Assembly (NCBI RefSeq): GCF_001625195.1
Contig: NC_054391.1
Span: 186,001 to 250,000, forward strand
From: Drechmeria coniospora
Taxonomy: Eukaryota > Ascomycota > Sordariomycetes > Hypocreales > Ophiocordycipitaceae
Length of the DNA: 64,000 nucleotides
Direction: 5' to 3'
Position 1 is the first letter of the stretch, and every line of letters begins with the position of its first letter. The notes beneath the pieces were generated by a model. It saw only the letters and a list, made by a program, of their open reading frames with translations. It was not told where the DNA came from and ran no database searches. A program made the translations under genes and the position numbers. This document shows positions 1 to 10,818 of the stretch, in pieces.

Positions 1-3000
1 GTATTATTTCTACAACAAGACCGGGTGCTGGATGCGGAACCATACATTAGAGGAACAAAAACAAGCAATTAGTCGATGGAAACAAGACCGTAAATTCTCA
101 GGCAATAATACATAACAGTTTGCGTTATATCTTACGGAATACGAAGGTGGACCAGATAATAACAATAGTAACGAATGCACTACAGGTACTGTAACACCCG
201 AAGATACAGCAATTATACAGTATAACGATTAGGTCCAGGATTCCTTCTTAATACAGTCGTACCTAACTACCCAAGCAGCATACCATGCACTACTAGGCAA
301 GGTACCTCCTCCTAAGACTACAGATACAGTAGTCCAGGTACAATACTTCCTTATCGATAGGTATTCAGACCATCAATTCCAAGGCATTCTTCCAGACACA
401 GGAGCAGCAGAATACTCAACCGGAGGATATAACCAATTTCGGGTACTGCAACGAGAAACTACATTACAACTTAACCAAACACGTGCAGGGGAAGTAACTG
501 TACAATTTAGAGGTGCAGAACTAATTAAATCTATTGGTACTGTTGAAGTCAATACACCAATTGGTATAATAACATTCCATATTATGCGAACCAAAACACT
601 ATTCCTACTATACCTACGAGACCTAGACCGACTAGGAGTTAATTTTAATTCACAGAAAAATAAAATCATTAAATACACTAAGACCGGCAAGATTACAATA
701 CCAGTAACCAGGAAATAGGGATACCTATGGTTTTTACTACGACCTGAAGAAAACGTAGCTATATATTTAACAGATGTACAAATGCGTTAAATACACCGAC
801 GGTTTGGGCACCCATTAGTTACTAAATTATACAATTTATTGCAACGTTCCGGTAACGATATCGAATATGACCGGATTGCATTAATGAACAAATTCCACTA
901 CTATTGCCAAATCAAGGGGAACGCACCTACTAGATTTAAATTTACGTTAAAGGACGATATGGAATTTAACTATAACATTATAGTAGATGTTATGGATCTG
1001 GACAGTAATAAAACCCTACATATAGTGGATGCCGCAACTGCATTTCAGGCTGCAAGATTTCTACCCGATATAACTCCACAGGCTACCTGGGAGAAGTTAC
1101 GAGAATGCTGGATTAATACATACTTAGGACCTCCTGATATACTAACTACAGATGCGGGTACTAATTTTACTGCATCTGCATTCCGGGCAGAAGCACAATT
1201 AATAGGAATTATATGCCACTAAGTACCGACAGAGGCACATTGGTCAGTTGGTAAAATTGAACGGTACTACCGACCACTACGCCGGGCCTACCAAATTATA
1301 GGCAAAGAACTAGGAGAATTGGCTACAAAGGAGGCCATATTACAGATGGCTGTAAAGGCTGTAAATGATACTGCAGGACCTAATGGCCTAGTACCAACAC
1401 TCCTTGTTTTTGGTGCTTTACTAAGACTGCATATGGATTCACCACCTTCAGCGGGAACGGTAAAACGCGCAAAGGCTTTAGATAATGCAACACGGGCACT
1501 ACGGGCTATGCAGGCTAAGATGAAGGTAAACAGTACACTACAGGCCCGTAACGGTCCCGATACTACTGCAGTACTTCCATTATTGTTACCGATTGGTAGT
1601 AACGTTCTAGTATACCGTACGGCTAAAGGAACAGAACGAGCGGGATGGACAGGACCTTACGAAGTAATGGGTATTGACGGTACTAATATTCGTATGGATA
1701 TTGGTACTAAGATATCGACCTTCCGGAATAGTTACGTTAAACCGTATTACGAAGACTCTAGTACGGTAGAGGCAGCAGATACACCAGTTACTGCAACTAC
1801 TACCCGCCGTAATACAAATACACCAGTTGCCGCAACGACTAACCGACGTAACCCAGATACAGCACCTACTATACAACGTAACCCCGATACACCGGGTGCA
1901 ACAACTACTGCCCGCCGTAGCCTAGATACACCAGGTACAGTAGATACTATACACTGTAACCCAAATACGCTAGGTACACCAGTTACAGTACCTACTATGC
2001 GTCGTTACCCTTTACGGACTACGCGACAGTAAATATCCTATAACGAGGATTTTGCACAGCTATTTGCTACTATACAGGTACTGGATATGCATAGTACGTT
2101 TCTATCGCAGAAGGAGCACAAGGATAGGGAATTATCCCTACAGTTACGTGCACAGGGCAAGATTACTACGGCAGGTAAACCGTTTAAGTTATCTGATGCT
2201 ACTGAAATTGATAGCCTTATTGGCCGTAGTATTATTATACCTATCCAATTCGACCCTACGGTACACAAGACCCGAATCTTTGGCCTGCGACTTGTATGGG
2301 AAATAAAGGATAAGGCTACTAATGTTCCGTTTGAGAAATCCCGACTAGTAGTACAGGGCTATAGTAACTACGATAAACGATTTATTCTAATACAGTCTCC
2401 AACTATCCTCCGCTGTAGCCAACGCCTAATATTGGCTATTGCCCCAATGCTATAGCAGCATTACGGATTCCAACTAGCACTACGGGATATTATACAGGCA
2501 TATACCCAATCAGCTACACTATTATACCGCGAAATCCTAGCTAGACCACCTCGGGAAATTAAAAATGGGTACCCAGAGGGTACTATATTCCGCGTTATGC
2601 GACTATTATACGGGATCCCAGAGGCTGGAGTACATTGGTTCCTTACGTACTAGAACCACCACAGGGAACAGCTAGAAATGGATCAAAGCAGCTACGACCC
2701 ATGCCTAATGGTATTACGTCCCAATAGTACAGCTATTGGTATTATAGGAATGCAGACTAATAATACAATACAACTGGGTAATAATGCATTTATGGAAAGA
2801 GAAGACCACAGTCTACAGGAACACAATATTACTGCAAAACCGAAGACAATACTAACAGATGGATCCGTTAAGGATTTTAATGGTCTATAGATTAGTATTG
2901 AAAACGGTACTATTAATACACGCCAGAAAGGTCAAGCAAATAACCTTCAACTAGTCGATGCAGATAATCCTGACCGCAACCAGCAATATATCCAACAACG

Positions 3001-3956
3001 GGTACGTGGAGCCTACCTAGCCTCAATTTGTCAACTAAAGGCAGCAACGGACTATTCGGTAGCAGTACAGGCACAATTACCTACCGACAGCGATATTATT
3101 GCACTTAACAAACGCATATAATAGCAATTGGACCATAAGGACCGGGGACTACGATTTTTACCATTAGCCATAACGGACCTAAAGATATTTATATTTGCGG
3201 ACGGATTATTTACCAACAACTAAGACTTAACCTCCCAGATTGGCTATATTATTGTATTGGCCAATGAAACAGAACATACAGATGAGCAGTTCAAAATACA
3301 GGGTAACATTATATATTGGTTATCCACTAAGTGTAAACGAGTTACTAGAAGTGTACTTGCTTCCGAGATATACGGTACAGTATCGGCATTGGATATGGGC
3401 TACGTATTAACCCAAACAGTCAATACTATTGCTAGCCGACTACAGATACCGGCTATCCCTCTTATTATGTATACGGACTCGTATTCGCTCTACGAATACC
3501 TAGTTAAACTAGGATTAACAACCGAGAAGAGGTTAATAATTGACATTATGGCAATACGACAGAGCTACGAGCGACGGGAGATATCTGAAATCCGTTGGAT
3601 TAACGGTAGCGATAACCCAGCTGACGCAATAATAAAGGTCCACCCTAACAAGGTGCTGGAACGGCTAGTATCTACGAATCAGATAGATATACGTATCGAA
3701 GGTTGGGTCGATAGGGAGTAAAAGGAGCAGGTAGAATTTAAGCACTTTTTAAAAGAGCTACCTGTATGTATTGTATATATATAGTGGCCAATAGTAGACT
3801 AGGATTACGTAATCGTATGGGGCACGATTACAGAGAGGATAAAAGTAGCCGCTTAGGGGCAGCCTCTTTTCCCTCCTTTCGTACCAAATTGAATCCATTG
3901 AAAGAGATCTCTTGTTACTAGTTTCCCCCAGAACCGAACCAACAAATTGAGACTCT
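1..3956 (+). mobile_element. Degenerate Ty1/copia retrotransposon, 5' part cut by window edge
   Basis: The internal region runs from the gag zinc knuckle at the left edge to the end of RNase H at 3721, followed by about 235 bp of untranslated tail. The order protease, integrase, reverse transcriptase, RNase H is diagnostic of the copia class (in Ty3 elements integrase follows RNase H). The tail ends in a conserved stretch (about 3870-3956, ending in a CCCAGAACCGAACCAAC-like sequence) that recurs at 7400-7461 and 8215-8276, so at least three copies of the 3' end exist here. No intact LTR pair can be assigned because the 5' side lies outside the window. Confidence 0.85.
2..3721 (+). pseudogene. 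Copia gag-pol, inactivated by in-frame stops
   Basis: Everything reads in one frame (codons starting at position 2), interrupted by many stop codons but no clear frameshift. Visible in order: a decayed gag zinc knuckle (about 5-85); an aspartic protease with a DTGA motif at 395-406; the H-x-x-x-G-H part of the gag-pre-integrase zinc finger near 794; an integrase core with its Asp residues near 990 and 1150 and the final Glu near 1258, after a TAA at 1220; reverse transcriptase from about 2100; RNase H from 3257 to the stop at 3719-3721. The reverse transcriptase catalytic Asp-Asp pair, expected in a Q-T-D-D-T context in fungal copia elements, reads Asn-Asn at 2759-2764. Known family order and motifs support the call; the G-to-A and C-to-T direction of the changes suggests RIP. 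Internal starts such as 839, 1319, 2087 and 3257 are fragments of this one frame, not genes. Confidence 0.85.
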
Positions 3957-4515
3957 CCTAACTACTACTAGTAGTTGCCCGCCAACAGTACTACTGTTCT
4001 ACTGTTGCGCGCTAGGACCTACCCAACTGCAACTAGCAGTTGCTTGCTAGTAGTACTACTACTGGCCCACTTGACTAACTGCAGTACTACTGCTATACTG
4101 TTACGACCGAACACTAATACCAACTAAGTCTACCAGTTGCATATACTAACTATGCAACTAGCAGTATAACTCAACCAGAGTATTTGGAGCTGCATTGCGT
4201 GCAGGCGGATTGTTTGGAGATGCATCGTGTGGAATCAGACAGAATTTCAACACGTGTACATTATACTAATTGAGGTACTACCTCACAGGTATAAAATGGT
4301 CCTACCTTTCCTACACTCCTAGATAGGAATAATAAGAACAAGTAAGTCTTTTCTGAATCGCATCGTGGTACTACAATTTGACTTCTTCAAATCTGTATTC
4401 CCTGCCCAGTTACTAACTGGTGCCCTTTCTGCTGTTACTAATAGCTTCGATTAATATCCATCTTGGATAGTCCGTGCAACTATACTTCTACTGCGCACCC
4501 TTCCTATATTCTTCT
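3957..4515 (+). repeat. Divergent LTR-like sequence
   Basis: This stretch follows the copia tail directly. It contains a TATA-like box (ggtataaaatgg near 4290) and shares blocks with the 831-bp element at 6315-7145, notably the cccagttactaactgg block followed by a tgttactaa hairpin and a gtccgtgc block. I infer a decayed LTR of the same broad group, possibly the 3' LTR of the preceding copia element. Ends cannot be fixed. Confidence 0.4.
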
Positions 4516-4741
4516 TTTCTCCCAAATTCTTTCAAGAACTGTAATCGAATATAAACAGTTTGTTATGGTCTTGGGCTTTGCCCAAGTACAATCGTTAAGA
4601 AGAGCAGCAACGGCCCTTATAAGCGTGGCTAGTTGACAAAGCTGATGCTTTGTCAATACGTACCCTTTTGCTAGATGCAATAAGGGGGCGCCGCATGGCG
4701 CAACGGCTAGTAGCATGGCTACTGCTTATACCCTACTGGGG

Positions 4742-5089
4742 TCAGTCCGTAACACAGTTAGTCTTTTGTGTGGTAACCTTCCGAGGACCAGTAGATTTTG
4801 AAACATATTTCAAGCCACGGTCACATATAAAGGTAATATGTATTGGCTGTAGTCCGTTACCAAAGTCATGCTTTTTTCTACTACTATTTCGTTTTATAAT
4901 TGCAGTACCATTATTGCAATAAATGGTGTGGAGATAGTTATGCATTTGTTCATATGTATCGAATATTGTTGGTATAGGTAGATGAAGACCAGTATGACTA
5001 GCTAGGTCGCTGCTGTGACTGCCGGAGCTATTGTGACTAGCCAGGCCACTGCTATAGTAGCTCAAGTTAATAATAGAGTTAATATCCAT
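4742..5089 (-). pseudogene. Mutator-like (FAR1-type) transposase N-terminal fragment
   Basis: A 115-residue open frame begins at an ATG at 5089. A Ser/His/Asn-rich leader is followed by about 60 residues reading F-x-T-Y-E-x-M-x-x-Y, then a C-D-R-G motif, a basic stretch, T-G-P-R and a terminal Cys. This is the layout of the FAR1-type DNA-binding domain at the front of fungal Mutator-like transposases (a 'CDRGG' motif followed by a basic run and a Cys/His pair is typical). The catalytic DDE part is absent downstream on this strand, so only a remnant survives. It ends close to the solo LTR that begins at 5196. Family assignment is by motif memory only; a search could overturn it. Confidence 0.4.
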
Positions 5090-5195
5090 TTTGAATTATT
5101 GTATTTCTGTAACTCCTAAATTATTGTTGTAACTAATTGACTACTGTAATTGTTTAAGCAAGGAGAAGTAGGAAGTATCCTTATTTATAGATACT

Positions 5196-5366
5196 TGTTA
5201 CGGAGTCGCTAGGCGACTGCTCTAGGACTCTCAATGATGTTTATTAAAAGACTTGAAGGAGGGAAAACTACTTAACAACTAGGGCTTCTAGTTGTGTGCG
5301 TTCCTCCTAGTGAGTCCCTTGGTTCCCTCCGTTCTCCTATATCGGGCTAAGCCCGATACCATAACA
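5196..5366 (+). mobile_element. Solo LTR, family A (171 bp) with TSD atact
   Basis: The element starts TGTTACGG and ends CATAACA, giving 5-bp inverted ends TGTTA/TAACA. It is flanked on both sides by atact (5191-5195 and 5367-5371), a perfect 5-bp target duplication. Closely similar copies lie at 7620-7790 and 8462-8631 (inverted), and a truncated one at 22458-22613. No internal coding region is attached, so this is an LTR left after recombination. Confidence 0.85.
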
Positions 5367-5467
5367 ATACTACTGTATTACTATTGCATTACTGCAATTT
5401 TTGAAATATCTATGCATTTTTAATAGTATCGACCCTACAAGATAGCTTCTTATACAATGCAGAACGC

Positions 5468-5666
5468 TGTTATGGAGTCACTAGTACTACCAGTATCTAG
5501 TGGTCGGAAATAGTTGTTAAGAAATCTACGGAACACTAACTCAAGGTACTAGGCATTGGAGTATAAGTACTCCAATGCCTGCTTAGTCATAGGATACAAG
5601 TCACGTGCAGTAGCACGTGACCCAATCCTAGGACAGCTCTATTAGGCAAAGCCTAATATTATAACA
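5468..5666 (+). mobile_element. Solo LTR, family B (199 bp) with TSD aacgc
   Basis: Begins TGTTATGGAGTC and ends TATAACA. Perfect 5-bp duplication aacgc at 5463-5467 and 5667-5671. Internally it holds two perfect or near-perfect short palindromes (gcattggagta/tactccaatgc and gtcacgtgc/gcacgtgac). A second copy is at 6107-6307. Confidence 0.85.
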
Positions 5667-5679
5667 AACGCATAGTATA

Positions 5680-5839
5680 TGTAACACATATGGGGAGGTG
5701 TGCCCATATGGACAATAGACCAGTTAACCGTTCGACCAAATGGCCAAACTGTCAAAAGATCCGCCAGTATCCGCACTTAGTGCGGGTACTGCACCTCACA
5801 TTCGCTTATAAGGCCTACACGCCTGTAGCGCGCCTTACA
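5680..5839 (+). mobile_element. Solo LTR, family C (160 bp) with TSD gtata
   Basis: Begins TGTAACAC and ends CCTTACA (inverted ends TGTAA/TTACA), flanked by gtata at 5675-5679 and 5840-5844. An inverted copy occurs at 22614-22773 on the far side of the adhesin gene. Confidence 0.85.
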
Positions 5840-5984
5840 GTATAAGAAGCTATCTACTGTACTGCAATGCGTAGAATTCTTCGTATGTATCTTTTTGTAC
5901 TGCATTGGCGCTAATATTTTATAGCGGGGCGTTGTGGGGCGCTAGGCGTAAAATCGTATAAATAGAGAAAACGGCTCGTATAAT

Positions 5985-6106
5985 TAGGAATATTTATTAT
6001 TAACAATTAATATTATGGTAATACAATAGAGCTGTGAGTAACGAGAGATATTAGAGATCCGTTGGATTAATAGAAGCGACAACCCACCCGACGCAATAAC
6101 AATAGT
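5985..6106 (+). pseudogene. Second copia copy, RNase H fragment (left part)
   Basis: The sequence aligns by eye with the RNase H coding region of the first copia copy at about 3530-3640, including the segment that encodes the R-W-I-N-x-S-D-N-P motif. It is broken at 6106 by a family B LTR and then by an 831-bp element; the homology resumes at 7151. Confidence 0.7.
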
Positions 6107-6307
6107 TGTTATAGAGTCACTAGTACTACTAGTATCTAGTGGTCGGAAATAGTTGTTAAGGAATCTACGGAACTCTAACTCGAAGTACTAGGCATTGGAG
6201 TACTTATACTCCAATGCCTGCTTAGTCATATAGTGCGAGTCACGTGCTACCGCACGTGACCCTATCCTAGGACATAGCTCTATTAGGCAAAGCCTAATAT
6301 TATAACA
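6107..6307 (+). mobile_element. Solo LTR, family B (201 bp) with TSD atagt
   Basis: Same family as 5468-5666. The flanks are atagt at 6102-6106 and 6308-6312. It lies inside the RNase H fragment of the second copia copy. Confidence 0.85.
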
Positions 6308-6314
6308 ATAGTAC

Positions 6315-7145
6315 TGTTAAAATACTAGTATTTATGCTAGTAAGACTACCCAAATAGGATACTATCCTATTGTTACTAGTAGTACTACTACTAGTAAGAT
6401 ACTATACTATACTGCGAGTATTAGTAAGCATATAGAGTTGACCAATAGCACTATACATACTACTTCTCCGAACTACGACTCGGAGCGACTGGCGGCAGTA
6501 CTACTTCCGACCAACTCACTACTACAATACGACTCGTATACATAGTAGCCAGTCGACTACTGGAGCCAATTGATCGGAACGACAATTGCCGCTCTCCCAA
6601 TTACTACTAGCTATTGCCAGCCCACAATACGATGCTCCCCCAATCGCTACTAGGTATTGCCAGCCCACAGTACTACTATGGGCCATCCCAATACGATAGA
6701 ATTAGCCATTATCCCAATGCGACGGAACCAACCAACCATCGTATAACTGAAACAGCCATCCAACTGTATAATGGCCTTAGCCAAACTATCGTTTAACTGA
6801 AACAGCCATTCAACTGTACAATGGATTCAGCCACCCAGCCATGGCACGATGGTATCTCCGATCAGTACGATGGAATCTCCGATTAAGCCGTTGAGCAATG
6901 GAAATGGCGATCTGTCCAGATCGATAAGGTCCTGCTCTGTAGATATAAATAGCCGCTCTTTTCCTGTACTGTAGCTAGTAGAAATAATCGCATTCGTTTG
7001 TATAAATTGGTACTACCAATTGTACACTATTGCCCAGTTACTAACTGGCATTCCCTTTTTTACTGTTACCAACAGTGTGATTGATTCCCTGGTCCGTGCG
7101 ATATACTTCCACTACCCCCTCCTCTTGCGCACATAAATTGCAAGA
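6315..7145 (+). mobile_element. LTR-like element of 831 bp with TSD agtac
   Basis: Starts TGTTAAAATACT and ends TTGCAAGA, flanked by agtac at 6310-6314 and 7146-7150. A copy of 750 bp at 21338-22087 has the same ends and its own duplication aagat, which validates the borders. A TATA-like gatataaatagcc near 6940 followed by a pyrimidine-rich stretch fits an LTR promoter. It has no coding capacity; the 60-codon frame near 6614 is incidental. The 3' end does not finish in CA, which is unusual for an LTR, so a non-autonomous element of another kind remains possible. Confidence 0.7.
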
Positions 7146-7150
7146 AGTAC

Positions 7151-7461
7151 AACCAAATCGGATACTAGATCGGCTTATATCTACGAACCAGATCAATATA
7201 CGCATTAAAGGTTGGGTCAATAGGGAGTAAGGAGTAAGCAGGAGTTTAAGGGCATTTTAAATAGCTACTTGTATGAGTATATATTGACTAAGCTATATTA
7301 CTTTGTAGGCAAAGTGACCTAGACTTGGATTACGTAATCGTTACCCGTATGATTACATGAGGGATAAAGTAGGTCGCGTTACTGCAACTTCCTTTTCCTC
7401 CCTTCGTACCAAATTGATTCATTGAAAGAGATCTCTTGTTACCAGTTTCCCCAGAACCGAA
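7151..7461 (+). pseudogene. Second copia copy, RNase H end and 3' tail
   Basis: Continues the fragment interrupted at 6106: it matches the last about 80 bp of RNase H, keeps the segment for G-W-V-x-R-E followed by a stop, then the same 3' tail as 3722-3956. Removing the two insertions and one copy of each target duplication makes the two parts continuous. Confidence 0.7.
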
Positions 7462-7619
7462 ACAACTGTTACAGCTATATAACAGCCACCAATATAAGTC
7501 CAATAGATATGTAATAGGAGGGGACCTACCTTATACAACTGTACCTATAAAACAAGGTTGGACAACCTACCTAGATAACTAGAAGTATATATAAAGGATA
7601 CGGCTCCTACCTACTTAAT
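7462..7619 (+). repeat. LTR-like fragment, first of a pair
   Basis: Starts tgttac directly after the copia tail and carries a block (cctta-taca-ctgtacctataaa ... tatataaagga) repeated with divergence at about 7955-8085. The spacing after a copia 3' end and the TATA-like box suggest copia LTR sequence. It is broken at 7620 by a family A LTR. Confidence 0.4.
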
Positions 7620-7790
7620 TGTTACGGAGTCGCTAGGCGACTGCTCTAGGACTCTCAATGATGTTTATTAAAAGACTTGAAGAGTAGGAAACTACTTGGC
7701 AACTAGGGCTTCTAGTTGTGTGCGTTCCTCCTAGTGGGTCCCTTGGTTCCCTCCGTTCTCCTATATCGGGCTAAGCCCGATACCATAACA
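7620..7790 (+). mobile_element. Solo LTR, family A (171 bp) with TSD ttaat
   Basis: Same family as 5196-5366, only a few differences. The flanks are ttaat at 7615-7619 and 7791-7795. The low divergence between the two copies suggests recent activity relative to the surrounding debris. Confidence 0.85.
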
Positions 7791-7795
7791 TTAAT

Positions 7796-8276
7796 CAAGA
7801 CAAGGATTTCTACCAGTCTTATCTATGTTCCAAATAATAAACTATGTTGTAACTTGATAGTACGGAGTAATATTGGATGGAATTGACCCAAGGCAGATAC
7901 CTTAATAAGGTTATAGACATATTAGAGCTACTAGTGTAGCTACAACTAATCAGGGGAGGATTTGATCCGCCTTATACGATTGTACCTATAGAGCATAGTA
8001 GAATAGCCTACCTTCCAGCAACTAGTTAGAAATATATATAGGGGATACAATTCCCACCCACTTTAATCCGTAACAAGACAGGATTCAAACGGGATCCAAT
8101 GGCTGTACGGACCTGTATGTGCGGGTACCCATACGCCTATTGCATCTCGTGAGATTACGCAGGGAATAAGTAGGTCATGTTACCGTAACCTTTTTTCCTC
8201 CGTTCGTACAAAATTGAATTATTAAAGGAGATCTCTTATTACTAGTTTCCCCCAGAAACAAACCAACAGGATTAGA
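7796..8276 (+). repeat. LTR-like fragment plus third copia 3' tail
   Basis: Bases 7860-8085 repeat the LTR-like block of 7462-7619. From about 8090 to 8276 the sequence again matches the copia 3' tail (aggtcatgttaccgtaac block, cgtac-aaattgaatt, gagatctcttattactag, then cccagaaacaaaccaaca). No coding remnant is present in this copy. Confidence 0.5.
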
Positions 8277-8280
8277 GTTT

Positions 8281-10520
8281 AGTTAGACTGAAACTGTAAT
8301 TATTGCTTTATCAATACTATTTGCGGATGCGGATGTCAGCCTCTTACCTTAGGCAAAATTTAAATTCTGGTATGCATAAGTAAGCAACAGTAATATAACA
8401 AGTCGTATAAGGCCTGGAAGGTTAAGATTTCATTTGATGTTATTATACAAGACCGCATTGTTGTTATGGTATTGGGCTTAGCCCGATATAGGAGATAGAG
8501 GTAACCAATGGACCCACTAGGGAGAACGCACACAACTAGAAGCCCTAGCTGTCAAGTAGTTTTCCCTCCTTCAAGTCTTTTAATAAACATTATTGAGAGC
8601 CCTAGAACAGTTGCCTAGTGACTCCGTAACAATTGTAATCAAAAATGGGCCTCGACCTTTTTTCTTATAGCAATTATTGACTTTATGCTATTGAACTATG
8701 CTTAAGATTATAGTTTACTTAGACTGAAACTGTAATTATTGTTTTATCCATTCCATTTGCAGATGCGGATGTCAGCCTCTTACCTTAGGCAAAATTGAAA
8801 TTCTAGTATAAATAAGTAAGCAATAGTAACATAACAAGTCGTATGAGGCCTAGAAGGTTAAGATTTGTTTTGATATTATTGTACAAGACCGCATTGTAAT
8901 CAAAAATGGGCCTCGACTTTTTTTCCTGTAGCAATTATTGACTTTATGCTATTGAACTATACTTAAGATTATACTTTACTTAGACTAAAACTGTAATTAT
9001 TGTTTTATCCATTCCATTTGCGGATACGGATGTCAGCCTCTTACTATAGGAAAAATTGAAATTCTGGTATGCATTAGTAAGCAATAGTAACATAACAAGT
9101 TATATGAAGCTTAGATAGTTAAGATTTGATTTGATATTACTGTACAAGACCGCGTTGTAATCAAAAATGGGCCTCGATGTTATTTTCCTATAGCAATTAT
9201 TGACTTTATGCTATTGAACTATACTTAAGATTATACTTTACTTAGACTGAAACTGTAATTATTGTTTTATCCATTCCATTTGCAGATGCGGATGTCAGCC
9301 TCTTACTTAGGCAAAATTGAAATTCTAGTATGTGTACAAGACTGCATTGTAATCAAAAGTGGGCCTCGATGTTTTTTTCCTATAGCAATTATTGACTTTA
9401 TGCTATTGAACTATACTTAAGATTATACTTTACTTAGACTGAAACTGTAATTATTGTTTTATCCATTCCATTTGCAGATGCGGATGTCAGCCTCTTACCT
9501 TAGGCAAAATTGAAATTCTAGTATATGTACAAGACCGCATTGTAATCAAAAATGGGCCTTGATGTTTTTTTCCTATAGCAATTATTGACTTTATGCTATT
9601 GAACTATACTGAAGATTATACTTTACTTAGACTGAAACTGTAATTATTGTTTTATCCATTCCATTTGCAGATGCGGATGTCAGCCTCTTACCTTAGGCAA
9701 AATTGAAATTCTAGTATGTGTACAAGACCGCATTGTAATCAAAAATGGGCCTCGATGTTTTTTTCCTATAGCAATTATTGACTTTATGCTATTGAACTAT
9801 ACTGAAGATTATACTTTACTTAGACTGAAACTGTAATTATTGTTTTATCCATTCCATTTGCGGATCCAGATATTTGCCTCCTGCCTTAGGCAAAGTTTAA
9901 ATTCTGATATGCACAAGTAAGCAATAGTAACATAACAAGCCGTATAAAGCTATTTCTTGGGCTGCAAAGTTAAAAATTTTCTTAATAATCTTCCTAAACT
10001 TTAAAATCGGGTAATATAAGTACTAGTAGATCCTATAAGAGGCCTGAAAGGTTGAGATTTGTTTAAATATTATTGTACAAGATCGCATTGTTATCAAAAA
10101 TAGGCCTGGACTCTGTTTTCCTGTAGCAATTATTGACTTTATACTATTGAACTATACTTAAGATTATACTTTACTTAGACTGAAACTGTAATTATTGTTT
10201 TATCCATACCATTTGCGGATACGGATGTCAGCCTCTTACCTTAGGCAAAATTGAAATTCTGGTATGCATAAGTAAGCAATAATAACATACCAAGTCGTAT
10301 GAGGCCTGGAAGGTTAAGGTTTGTTTTAATGGTAATGTACAAGACCGCATTGTAACAAAAAATGGGCCTGGACTCTGTTTTCTTGTAATGATGCTTTATG
10401 CTATTGATTTATAGTTCAGATTAAAGCTAACTTTAACTAATCTTATAAGATTTATTTTCATGCCATTTGCGGATCCCGATGTCAGCCTCCTGTCTCAGGT
10501 AAAACTTAAATTCTACTCCT
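8281..10520 (+). repeat. Tandem array of about nine 190-260 bp units
   Basis: Units begin near 8281, 8705, 8966, 9229, 9421, 9613, 9805, 10157 and, weakly, 10420. Each holds a block like acttagactgaaactgtaatta, then gcggatgcggatgtcagcc, then caagaccgcattgtaatc and a tatagcaattattgactttatgc block. Four central units are about 193 bp because they lack an internal segment of about 65 bp (gcataagtaagcaatagtaac ... ggttaaga) that the about 260-bp units have; the unit from 9805 is lengthened by about 90 bp. A family A LTR interrupts the first unit. No coding potential. It lies just upstream of the adhesin gene. Confidence 0.85.
8462..8631 (-). mobile_element. Solo LTR, family A (170 bp, inverted) with TSD attgt
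   Basis: Reverse-strand copy of the family A LTR. The flanks are attgt at 8457-8461 and 8632-8636. The other array units show the empty site (gcattgtaatc), which independently confirms the duplication and shows that the insertion came after the array formed. Confidence 0.9.
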
Positions 10521-10818
10521 TAGTAGTAAGTCATTCCATTGCTTGTCTTATAATAATTCAGTAACTAATCGATTATTATATAAACAACGAATAATAAATC
10601 TAAAGTTTACTTTTGTTCCATTATAACCAACGTCAAAGATCTTACGGTAATAATACGTTGTCGAAAAACTACATAACGATTCTATTAATACTTAGGTAAC
10701 TTTGCAATAAATATCGAAGAATACTAGACTCTGGATTGTACAATTATATCAGCACAGGTTATATAGTCTTTATATCCTCCCCATCTTATCTTATACAATT
10801 TTCGAGCAGGTTATTATT
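10521..10818 (+). promoter_or_regulatory. Upstream region of the adhesin gene
   Basis: About 300 bp between the array and the first ATG. It contains a TATA-like ggttatatagtc near 10757 and a pyrimidine-rich cctccccatc about 35 bp before the start codon, both common near fungal starts. Nothing else is recognisable. Confidence 0.35.

Noticed and set aside
839..3721. Separate genes at 839, 1319, 2087 and 3257
   Set aside because: They are one copia polyprotein frame cut by stop codons.
7620..8631. Family A repeats as MITEs (DNA transposons)
   Set aside because: The TG...CA ends, 5-bp duplications and only 5-bp inverted ends fit LTRs better than terminal-inverted-repeat elements.
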